This document shows, one piece after another, positions 17,716 through 27,000 of a DNA stretch of 64,000 nt (positions within the stretch are counted from its first letter, which is position 1; every line of letters begins with the position of its first letter). Below the pieces are notes generated by a model. It saw only the letters and a list, made by a program, of their open reading frames with translations, made no database searches and was not told the origin of the DNA. The position numbers and the translations under genes are program-made. Source of the DNA: UMGS1901 sp934122115 (GTDB taxonomy: Bacteria > Bacillota > Clostridia > TANB77 > CAG-508). The stretch lies in assembly GCA_934122115.1 (NCBI GenBank), contig CAKOVU010000007.1, forward strand, positions 1 to 64,000, given 5' to 3'.

Positions 17716-18365
17716 ATTATGAAGCTAATATTAATCTTAGCTAAAACTAATATACCTAAATAATAATCTAATATATATTGCTATATAAATAAACCATCGG
17801 ATCAAATATATTAATCAGTCGCTTGAATATAAATATACCAGTAACAACCTTATTCATCCCATAAGGACTAAAAAAGATAACTAGGGAATATAAATATACT
17901 CGTAACATAGAATATATAGCATATATAATATACACACAATATACTCATGTCGCCGACAAATATATACCTAAAATATTAAGCATAAATTTATCTTTGCTCG
18001 AAATATTTAAAGCTGGAAATAAAATATATAAATAACCTTAAATATTTCTTAGTTCAACTAATATTAACCTTATAATAGTATTATACACAATTAATATTTT
18101 TTTATTCATAAAAATAAAAACTATTTAAATAAAATAAATAATAATTAATTAATAAAAATAATTAAATTAAATAATTAAAAAACAATAAAAAATAAATAAA
18201 TCAATTATAAAATAATAAAATTAATTCGAAAAAAATAAAAAAATAAAATAAAAAATAATTTTTAAAAATAAAATAAATAATTTTGTAAATATTTTGTATA
18301 TGATAAATATTGACTATAATAAAATAATATTATATAAAAATAAAAAAAGAGGTGATGAAAAATAA
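17716..18365. repeat. 650-bp non-coding region with a near-identical 22-bp direct repeat
   Basis: I find no supportable gene here. Two 22-bp copies, GAATATAAATATAC-NN-GTAACA, start at 17825 and 17886 and differ only in the two N positions, exactly 61 bp apart. The first part (17716-18060) is mixed sequence. From about 18060 the DNA becomes a near-pure A/T tract leading to the promoter of the next operon. Confidence 0.45.
18310..18338 (+). promoter_or_regulatory. Promoter of the VirB4-like gene set
   Basis: TTGACT (18310-18315) is followed after 17 bp by TATAAA (18333-18338), about 28 bp before the TTG start of the first gene. A GAGGTGA ribosome site lies at 18349-18355. Confidence 0.5.
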
Positions 18366-18920
18366 TTGAAAAATACAACGCAGGAATGGCTGCCGTTTGA
18401 GGAGATAACAAAAGATGGAATTATTAAATTAAAAAATAATTCTTATGTAAAAATATTAAAAATAAATCCAATTAATTTTAATTTAAAATCTAATTTTGAA
18501 AAAGAATCTATTTTAAATTCTTATAAATTATTTCTAAAAACATGTAATTTTAATATTCAAATATTAATTCAAAGTAATAAAGAAAATATAAATAAATATA
18601 TTAAAAAAATAAAAAATAATATAAATAATGAAAATAATAAAATAAAAAATATTTCTGAAAAATATTGTGAATATATTAAAAAAATAAATTATGAAAATAA
18701 ATTTTCATCAAAAAAATTTTTTATTCTTATAAAAAAAGATTCCCAAAAAGAAAATATTGAAATAATAAAAGAAGAATTAAATAATAATTATTTAAAAATT
18801 AAAGAATGCTTAGCACGCTGTGGCAACAAGGTTTACGCTGTATCTAGTCAAGAAGAAATAGAAGAAATTCTATATATTTTTTTAAATACAAAAAAATATA
18901 TAGAAAATATAAATAATTAA
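18366..18920 (+). CDS. Small partner protein encoded upstream of a VirB4-like ATPase
   Basis: This 184-residue Asn/Lys/Ile-rich protein starts at TTG, 10 bp after GAGGTGA. I recognise the type: small proteins beginning with a QEWLPFEEI-like motif and containing a KILKINPINFNLKS-like segment (about residues 29-42), encoded just before VirB4/TraC-family ATPases in Clostridia. It resembles the detached N-terminal domain of such ATPases. It has no membrane segment and no catalytic motif. Codon use is extremely A/T biased. It lies 14 bp from the next gene's start. A structural role in a type IV secretion-like complex is inferred from the neighbour only. Confidence 0.65.
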   Translation: MKNTTQEWLPFEEITKDGIIKLKNNSYVKILKINPINFNLKSNFEKESILNSYKLFLKTCNFNIQILIQSNKENINKYIKKIKNNINNENNKIKNISEKYCEYIKKINYENKFSSKKFFILIKKDSQKENIEIIKEELNNNYLKIKECLARCGNKVYAVSSQEEIEEILYIFLNTKKYIENINN

Positions 18921-18934
18921 GGAGGAAATAATTA

Positions 18935-20731
18935 ATTAAAATAAATAAATTAAAAATAAAAAATAATAAAAATAAAGAAGAAATTCATTTATTTAATTTT
19001 AAAGATAAAATAAGTCCTACTTATATAAATAATAAAAATCCAAAATATTTGGAAATTGATGATACATATTATTCATCAATTTTAATTACAAATTATTTTA
19101 GAGAACAAAATGATTTAATTTTAAAAACATTAATTGATTCAAATATTAATTTAAATATTTCTATTTTTTACGAAAAACAAGATACATATAAAACAATAAA
19201 ACAATTAACTTATAATATTGGAAATGTAGGAGTAGATGTTCACTCAAATAATAGTAATAAGCAGGACTCGGAATTAGCCTATTATGCGTATGATGACGCA
19301 CGATATATAAGAAAAGAAATTCAAATAAATAATGAAGAATTATACTTTTTATATATTTATGTAAATATTTTTTCAAATAATAAAAATGAAATAGAATATT
19401 TATTAAATAAAGTTGAAGGAATTTTACAGAGTCAGGGTATGCAAACAAGGAGAGCATATTTTAGAGAAGAGGCAGCATATTTATCGTGTTTACCATTAAT
19501 GATAAATAAAGAAGAAGTAAAAGAAGTATCAAAAAGAAATATTTTAACCAATGGAATATTAGCAACATATCCATTTATTTCATCTTCAATATATGATGAG
19601 GAAGGAATATATATAGGAAAAAATATATATAATAAATCTTTAATTTTTATTGATAGATATGATAAAGAAAAATATAAAAATGCAAATATGTGTGTATTTG
19701 GAACAAGTGGTGCTGGAAAATCGTATTTTTTAAAATTAAATATATTAAGGTACAGAATACACAATATAGAGCAATATATTATAGATTCTGAAAGGGAATA
19801 TACTAATATTTGCAATAAATTAGATGGTGTTTTATTAAAAATAGGACCTACTTCTGATACATATATTAATATTTTAGATATAAGAGAAGAGAGTTTAGAA
19901 GAGGAACGTGGATTTTTAGCAAGTAAAATAAATAAATTAATTGGATTTTTTAATTTAATTTTTGGAGAATTAGATGAAAAAGAAAAAGCAATTTTAGAAG
20001 AAAAATTAATTGAATTATATAAAAATAAAGGAATTACATTTGATGATGATTCTTTATATTTTGTTGATGAAAATGGTAAAAAAACTTTTAAAAATAATTA
20101 TATGATGCCAATATTAGAAGATTTTTATAATTTATTAAATGAAAATGATGAAACCAAAATATTTAAAATAAAATTAATTCCATTTGTAAAAGGCTCTTTA
20201 AAATTTTTTAATAATTATACAAATATTAAAATAAATAATAAATTAATTATTGCAGATATTTATGAATTAGGAGAAGAAAATTTTAAATATGGAATGTATT
20301 TATTTACAGAATTATTTTGGGATAAAATAAAAAAAGATAGAAAAATAAAAAAAGCAATTTATATAGATGAAATATGGAGATTAATTGGAGTAACATCAAA
20401 TAAAGAGGTGGCAAGTTTTATATATAAAATATTTAAAACCATAAGAAAATATGGAGGAAGTGCAGTTGCTGCAACACAGGATATATCTGATTTATTTGGA
20501 TTAGAAGATGGAATATTTGGGAAAAGTATATTAAATAATTCTAGTATAAAAAGTTTTTTTGCTTTAGAAGAAGAAAATATAAAAATATTAAAACAATATA
20601 CAAATATTTCTGACAAAGAAGCAATAGATATAAAATCGCTTAGAAGAGGTGAATGCTTAATGATGGTTGGTGAAGATCATATATTAGCACAAATTGATTC
20701 TGCAGATTATGAAAAAAATATTATAGAATAA
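18935..20731 (+). CDS. VirB4/TraC-family type IV secretion-like ATPase, apparent ATT start
   Basis: VirB4-type ATPases power type IV secretion and conjugation. This protein has Walker A FGTSGAGKS (about residues 254-262), Walker B KKAIYIDEIW (about 474-483) and an AATQDISDLFG segment (about 509-519). The frame is open from 18932 and the GGAGG site is at 18921-18925. No ATG, GTG or TTG lies at a usable distance. An ATT at 18935, 9 bp after GGAGG, gives 598 residues beginning IKINKLKIKN. The first conventional start is TTG at 19049, which would cut off conserved-looking sequence. It is encoded with an upstream partner and a downstream unknown between gyrB and gyrA. Confidence 0.8.
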   Translation: MKINKLKIKNNKNKEEIHLFNFKDKISPTYINNKNPKYLEIDDTYYSSILITNYFREQNDLILKTLIDSNINLNISIFYEKQDTYKTIKQLTYNIGNVGVDVHSNNSNKQDSELAYYAYDDARYIRKEIQINNEELYFLYIYVNIFSNNKNEIEYLLNKVEGILQSQGMQTRRAYFREEAAYLSCLPLMINKEEVKEVSKRNILTNGILATYPFISSSIYDEEGIYIGKNIYNKSLIFIDRYDKEKYKNANMCVFGTSGAGKSYFLKLNILRYRIHNIEQYIIDSEREYTNICNKLDGVLLKIGPTSDTYINILDIREESLEEERGFLASKINKLIGFFNLIFGELDEKEKAILEEKLIELYKNKGITFDDDSLYFVDENGKKTFKNNYMMPILEDFYNLLNENDETKIFKIKLIPFVKGSLKFFNNYTNIKINNKLIIADIYELGEENFKYGMYLFTELFWDKIKKDRKIKKAIYIDEIWRLIGVTSNKEVASFIYKIFKTIRKYGGSAVAATQDISDLFGLEDGIFGKSILNNSSIKSFFALEEENIKILKQYTNISDKEAIDIKSLRRGECLMMVGEDHILAQIDSADYEKNIIE

Positions 20732-20742
20732 TAGGAGGTTAA

Positions 20743-21453
20743 ATGGAAAATTTAGAAATAAATAATAATATTTCAAATAATTTAGAAATAAATAATAAAC
20801 AAAAAAATTTCTTAGAAACAACTTTAGGAAAAACAATTAATTCAGGTTTAAATTTAGGATTAAGATGTTTATTACCGGATTTAATAGAAGATCAAGTAAT
20901 AGAAATAAAAGATACTATTTTAACAAATGGATTTAAGGAGGGAGTGAAAAAGGCAATTGATTCAGCGATAGATTTAGGAAAGAGTGCAATTGGAATATTT
21001 AACGGAAATTTTGAAAATATAACTCAGGTTCAAAATGCAATAAAAACAGGTGGTATTTTAGATAATGTTTCAGGATTAATAAATACAGTGGTAAATAAAA
21101 CTGTTAATAATGGAAAATTACCATATTCGATTGGAAATTTAATTAAAAAAGGAAAAAATGTAATAATTGATAATATAAGTAAAAATATAGAAAATGAATT
21201 TCAAAGTCAATTAAATAGTTTGGAAAAAATAAATAAATATTGTAATAAGTGGAGGGAATATTATAATAATAAAGATTTGGATGGAATGGAAAAAGAATTT
21301 AATAAAATTAAAGATAAAATGAAGGAAATAGTTCCAATAGAAAATACAATAAAAACAGCAAGAGTGATAGAAAATTTACATAGTTTAATTAAAAATAATG
21401 GAAAAAATTTTGAATTAAATGAAGAGGAATTGGAGCTTGCAAAAGTATTATAA
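20743..21453 (+). CDS. Conserved hypothetical protein of the VirB4-like gene set
   Basis: I do not recognise this 236-residue protein. It has no signal peptide or clear membrane span. A Gly-containing amphipathic middle (about residues 25-135) and a charged helical C-terminus (about 150-230) stand out. The repeated NLEINN-type Asn-rich start is probably disordered. Its ATG follows GGAGG and starts 12 bp after the VirB4-like gene, so it is the third gene of that operon. A channel, pore or scaffold role is possible but unsupported. Confidence 0.6.
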   Translation: MENLEINNNISNNLEINNKQKNFLETTLGKTINSGLNLGLRCLLPDLIEDQVIEIKDTILTNGFKEGVKKAIDSAIDLGKSAIGIFNGNFENITQVQNAIKTGGILDNVSGLINTVVNKTVNNGKLPYSIGNLIKKGKNVIIDNISKNIENEFQSQLNSLEKINKYCNKWREYYNNKDLDGMEKEFNKIKDKMKEIVPIENTIKTARVIENLHSLIKNNGKNFELNEEELELAKVL

Positions 21454-21513
21454 AACTACTAAAAAAACAATTAATAATTTAATGGAAAAAGCTTGAAAAA
21501 TCTGTGTTTTCAC

Positions 21514-21542
21514 TTGCAAAAATGTTGCTGTTTTAGTATAAT
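21514..21542 (+). promoter_or_regulatory. gyrA promoter
   Basis: TTGCAA (21514-21519) and TATAAT (21537-21542) are separated by 17 bp, and the gyrA ATG lies 37 bp downstream. gyrA is therefore probably transcribed independently of the VirB4-like set. Confidence 0.7.
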
Positions 21543-21578
21543 ACAAGAAGAAAAAAGACTTAGAAAAGAGGTAAATAT

Positions 21579-24041
21579 ATGGACTCAAAAGAAACAGAAA
21601 ATAGAGATGGCAAAATCGTTGAGAGAGACATTGAAGAAGAGATGAAAACCGCATATATTGACTATGCAATGAGTGTTATAGTACAACGTGCGCTTCCAGA
21701 TGTTAGAGATGGTTTAAAACCAGTACATAGAAGAATATTGTATACAATGTATGAAGATGGATTAACATCGGATAAACCATATAGGAAATCGGCTACAACA
21801 GTCGGAGACGTGTTAGGTAGATACCATCCACACGGAGATAGTTCTGTATATGATGCAATGGTTAGAATGGCGCAAACATTCTCACTTAGATATCCATTAA
21901 TTGATGGACACGGAAACTTTGGATCTATAGATGGTGATGGAGCTGCTGCATATCGTTATACTGAAGCGAGAATGTCTAAATTATCAGAAGTTATGTTAAC
22001 AGACATAGAAAAAAATACTGTTGATTTTATGCCAAACTTTGATGATAGATTACAGGAGCCTCAAGTACTACCCGCAAGGATTCCAGCCTTATTGGTTAAT
22101 GGTTCTTCAGGAATTGCGGTTGGTATGGCAACAAATATTCCACCACATAATTTAACAGAAGTAATAAATGGAATTATTAAAATAATAGATGATGACAATG
22201 TTACAGATGATCAATTAATGCAAATAATTAAAGGACCTGATTTTCCTACGGGAGGATTAATATTAGGAAGAGATGCTATAAAGCAGGCTTATACTACAGG
22301 AAGAGGAAAAATAACTGTTAGAGCAGAAGCAGAAATAGAAGAATTAAACAATGGAAGACAAAAAATATTGGTTACATCATTACCATATCAGGTTAATAAA
22401 GCTAAATTAATAGAAAATATAGCTAACCTAGTTAAGGAAAAGAGAATTGAGGGAATTTCTGAATTAAGAGATGAATCTGATAGAGAAAATGCAGTAAGAA
22501 TTCATATTGGATTGAAGAAAGATGCAAATGCAAGAGTTGTTTTAAATCAATTATATAAAAACACGCAAATGCAAGATACTTTTGGAATAATAATGTTAGC
22601 ATTGGTAAATGGAGAGCCTAAAATATTAACATTAAGACAATGTTTAGATTATTATATAGACCATAGAAAAAATGTTATTTTACGTAGAACTCAATTTGAA
22701 TTGGATAAAGCTTTAGCGAGAGCTCATATTTTGGAAGGTTTAAAAATAGCTTTAGACAATATAGATGAGGTAATAAATATTATTAGATCTTCTTATGATG
22801 ATCCAAAAGAAAGATTAATGGAAAGATTTGGGCTTTCTGATATTCAAGCTCAAGCTATTCTAGATATGAGATTAAAAACATTATCTGGATTGCAAAGAGA
22901 GAAAATAGAAGAAGAATATAACGAATTAATGAAATTAATTGCACATTTGAGAGAAATCTTGGAAAGTGAAAGATTAGTATTTGATATAATCAAAGAAGAA
23001 TTATTGCAAATAAAAGAAAAATATGGAGATGAAAGATTAACTAAAATAGTTGCTGCTGAAGGTGAATTTAATGAGGAAGACCTTATTAGTAATGAGCAAA
23101 CAGTAGTTGCATTAACACATTTTGGCTATATAAAAAGAATGCCAGTAGATACATATAAGAGCCAAAGAAGAGGTGGAAAAGGAATTACAGGAATTTCTAC
23201 GAGAGAAGAAGACTTTGTAAAACAGATATTTACAGCTTCTACACATGATACAATTTTATTCTTTAGCAATAAAGGAAAATTATATAGATTACGTGGATTT
23301 GAAATTCCAGAGGCTGGAAGAACTGCTAAAGGAACAGCAATAGTAAACTTATTAAGCTTAGATGCAGGAGAAAAAATATCTGCAGTAATACCTATTACGA
23401 ACTTTGACGATGGAAAATATTTATTAATGGCAACTAAAAAAGGTCTAATAAAGAAAACATCATTAAAGGAATATGATTCAACAAGAAAAACAGGATTATT
23501 AGCAATTAATTTAAAAGAAGATGATGAATTAATTGATGTAAGATTAACAGATGGGGAAGATAATGTTGTTTTAGTAACAAGCAAGGGACTATGTATAACA
23601 TTTGATGAAAAAGATGTTAGACCTGTTGGAAGATCAGCTCAAGGAGTTTTAGGAATAAGATTAAATGATGAAGATGATGTTATTGGAATGGAATCTATTT
23701 TGGCAGATAATAAAAAAGCCACATTGTTAGCAATAACTGAAAACGGATTTGGCAAGAGAACAGAGTTAGACGAGTATAGAGTACAAAATAGAGGTGGAAG
23801 AGGAGTAATTACTTATAAAATAACACCAAAAACAGGAAATATAGTAGGGATAAGAATTGCTAATGAAGATGACGATGTTATGCTTATAACAAATTCTGGA
23901 ACAGTTATAAGGTTGAAAATGAAGGATGTAAGCGTTTTAGGCAGAGCAACACAGGGAGTTACTTTAATGCGTACATCAGGTGATGAAAAAGTTGTAAGTA
24001 TAGAAACAGTAGAGCCAGAAGATAAAATAGAAAATAATTAA
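21579..24041 (+). CDS. gyrA: DNA gyrase subunit A
   Basis: GyrA cuts and rejoins DNA in gyrase. The 820-residue protein has the active-site tyrosine in AAAYRYTEARM (about residues 123-133). The GyrA box QRRGGKG (about 529-535) separates gyrase from topoisomerase IV. Six-bladed C-terminal wrapping repeats follow to the end. The length is standard. Confidence 0.97.
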   Translation: MDSKETENRDGKIVERDIEEEMKTAYIDYAMSVIVQRALPDVRDGLKPVHRRILYTMYEDGLTSDKPYRKSATTVGDVLGRYHPHGDSSVYDAMVRMAQTFSLRYPLIDGHGNFGSIDGDGAAAYRYTEARMSKLSEVMLTDIEKNTVDFMPNFDDRLQEPQVLPARIPALLVNGSSGIAVGMATNIPPHNLTEVINGIIKIIDDDNVTDDQLMQIIKGPDFPTGGLILGRDAIKQAYTTGRGKITVRAEAEIEELNNGRQKILVTSLPYQVNKAKLIENIANLVKEKRIEGISELRDESDRENAVRIHIGLKKDANARVVLNQLYKNTQMQDTFGIIMLALVNGEPKILTLRQCLDYYIDHRKNVILRRTQFELDKALARAHILEGLKIALDNIDEVINIIRSSYDDPKERLMERFGLSDIQAQAILDMRLKTLSGLQREKIEEEYNELMKLIAHLREILESERLVFDIIKEELLQIKEKYGDERLTKIVAAEGEFNEEDLISNEQTVVALTHFGYIKRMPVDTYKSQRRGGKGITGISTREEDFVKQIFTASTHDTILFFSNKGKLYRLRGFEIPEAGRTAKGTAIVNLLSLDAGEKISAVIPITNFDDGKYLLMATKKGLIKKTSLKEYDSTRKTGLLAINLKEDDELIDVRLTDGEDNVVLVTSKGLCITFDEKDVRPVGRSAQGVLGIRLNDEDDVIGMESILADNKKATLLAITENGFGKRTELDEYRVQNRGGRGVITYKITPKTGNIVGIRIANEDDDVMLITNSGTVIRLKMKDVSVLGRATQGVTLMRTSGDEKVVSIETVEPEDKIENN

Positions 24042-24094
24042 TAAAAAATAAAATGGTAATAATTAAAATTTATTACTATTTTATTTTTTATATT

Positions 24095-27000
24095 TTAAAG
24101 GCTATTATTTTTTAAATTATCTTTAGCAACAGACATTAATAATTTAATTCTGTTTGTTTGGTTAGCTTCACTAGCACCAGGATCGTAATCTATAGGTGAA
24201 ATATTAGCGTAAGGATATGTATCCCTTATTGTTTTTATAACGCCTTTTCCAACAACGTGGTTAGGTAAACATGCAAATGGTTGTACACAAACAATATTAG
24301 AAATTCCATGTTCGATATATTCAATCATTTCTGCAGTTAAAAACCAGCCTTCACCAGTTTGGTTGCCAATAGATAATATATTTTTTACTTTGTCTTCTAA
24401 TTCCCAGATATCACAAGGTTGAAGATAATCTTTTTTAGAATTAGCAAGAGCAATTTTTTCGTCTTTCTCTAATAAATCAATTAATTTTATTGCTACTTTA
24501 AATAATTTTGCTTTATACTTATCTGTATTTATTAAAGTGTTAAAAGTAATTTTATGTGTTGCCATAAATTTAATAAATCCCATAAAATCAGGTAGAATAA
24601 CTTCGGCTCCTTCAGCTTCTAATTTTTCAGCAACGAAATTATTTCCGAAGGGATGGTATTTTATTAAAACTTCTCCAACAATTCCAACTTTAGGTTTTTG
24701 AGTGGTTGTGTCTATTTTTATTTGTTCAAAAGAATTTACTAAATCATAAATGCTTTGTTTAAATTCTGCAAAAGTTGAAGTTTGCACTAATTTTTTGCAT
24801 TTTTTAAGCCAAACATTATATAATTTTTCAGATTCACCTTTATTAATCTCATAAGCTCTATTTTTAGTTAATAATTTTTGCAATAAATCACCGTAAATTA
24901 CAGCTTTTAAACAAACTTCAAGCATCTTAGGAGTAAGCTTAAATCCAGGCATTTTTTCCATTCCAACAACATTAAATGATATAACAGGAATATTTTCAAA
25001 TCCAGCATCAGCTAAAGCTTTTCTAATAAATCCTATATAGTTTGTAGCTCTACATCCACCACCTGTTTGAGACATTATTAAGGCAGTTTTATTTAAATCG
25101 TATTTTCCAGATTGTAAAGCCTCAATCATTTGTCCTGTTACTAATATTGAAGGATAACATGCGTCATTGTTGACATATTTTAAACCAGTTTCAACTGTCT
25201 CTTGAGTGCAATTTCGCAATAATTCTAGATTGTATCCTAAAGATTGCATTCCAGCTTCTAATAATTCAAAATGTATTGGAGCCATTAATGGGCATAATAT
25301 TGTATAATCTTTCATATCTTTAGTAAATATTTTTTTCTTAGTTTCATAATTTCCTAAAGACTCGGCTTGATATTGTTCTTTCATTCTCTTGTTCATGCTT
25401 GCCAATAAAGAACGGATACGAATTCTAACAGCTCCTAAATTATTTACTTCATCTATTTTTAGTAGAGTATACATTTTACCATAGCTTGTTAAAATTTCTT
25501 CAACTTGGTCAGTTGTAACAGCATCTACTCCACAACCAAAAGAATTTAATTGGACCAATTCCAAATTATTTCGTTTTCCAACAAAATCTGCGGCTGCATA
25601 TAGTCTAGCATGGAATACCCACTGGTTAACGACTCTTAATGGAGCCTTAGGAACAGTAAGGTTTGAAATACTATCCTCAGATAATACTGCTAATCCTAAA
25701 CTTGTTATTAAAGTATCTATACCATGATTAATCTCTGGATCAACATGATATGGTCTGCCTGCTAAAACAATACCTTTTAAATTATTTTTATCAATATATT
25801 CTAGAGCTTTTTGTCCCTCTTTGTGAATATCTTCTTTACACTTTTGATATTCTTGTTCTGCGAGTTTGGCAGCAATTTGTAATTCTTTTTTAGTAAATTT
25901 ATATTCAGCAAATTCTGGTAATTTCAAAATAGTTTCTACTAAATTCTTAGAATCAAAAGGTAAAAACGGATTCATAAATTTAATATTTTTGTCTTTTAAT
26001 TCTTCAACATTATTTTTTAAAACCTCTGAATATGAAATTACGATAGGGCAGTTATATTTATTATCTGCTTTTTCATATTCTTTTCTTGAATATGGCATGC
26101 ATGGGTAAAATATAGTTTTTATTCCTTGTTTTATTAAACTAATTATATGGCCATGTGATAACTTTGCAGGATAGCACACCGATTCGGAAGGCATTGATTC
26201 CATACCTTTTTCATAAGTTTTTCGAGTGCTATTTTCCGACAAAATAACTCTGAAACCTAAATTTGTAAGGAAGGTAAACCAAAAAGGATAATCTTCATAC
26301 ATATTTAATACTCTAGGAATACCAATAGTTCCACGTGGAGCATTTTCCTCTGTTAATGGTATATAATTAAAAATTCTCTTGTATTTATATTTATATAAAT
26401 TTGGTAATTCTGCATTTCCAGTTATAATTCCAGCGCCTTTTTCACATCTATTTCCAGATATGTGTTTGCTGCCATTACTGAATTTATTTATGGTTAATAA
26501 ACAATGATTTTCACAACCATTACAACGAATATGAGATGAAGTAATTTTTAAATTATTTAAATCATCTAAAGTGGCAATAGTTGATTTATATTCCATATCT
26601 AAATTAGATTCATATTGTTCTACGGCTAAAAGGGCTACACCATATGCACCCATAAGACCTGCAATATCTGGTCTTACTACATTTTTTCCAACTAATAATT
26701 CAAATGCACGTAATACAGCATCATTGTAGAAAGTTCCTCCTTGAACAACAATGTGGGAACCAAGTTTTTTCATATCTCTTATTTTCATAACTTTTTGAAG
26801 TGCATTTTTTATTACAGAATAAGAAAGCCCAGCAGATATATCTCCAACACTATAACCTTCTTTTTGTGATTGCTTTATTTTAGAATTCATAAATACGGTG
26901 CATCTAGAGCCTAAATCAACAGGATTTCTAGATGAAAGTGCAGAATCTACAAATTCTTGAATAGTTAATCCTAAACTCTTAGCAAATGTTTCAATAAACG

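Noticed and set aside
18366..21453. Integrative conjugative element inserted at gyrA
   Set aside because: No integrase, relaxase, attachment repeats or composition boundary was seen, and gyrA keeps its own intact promoter.
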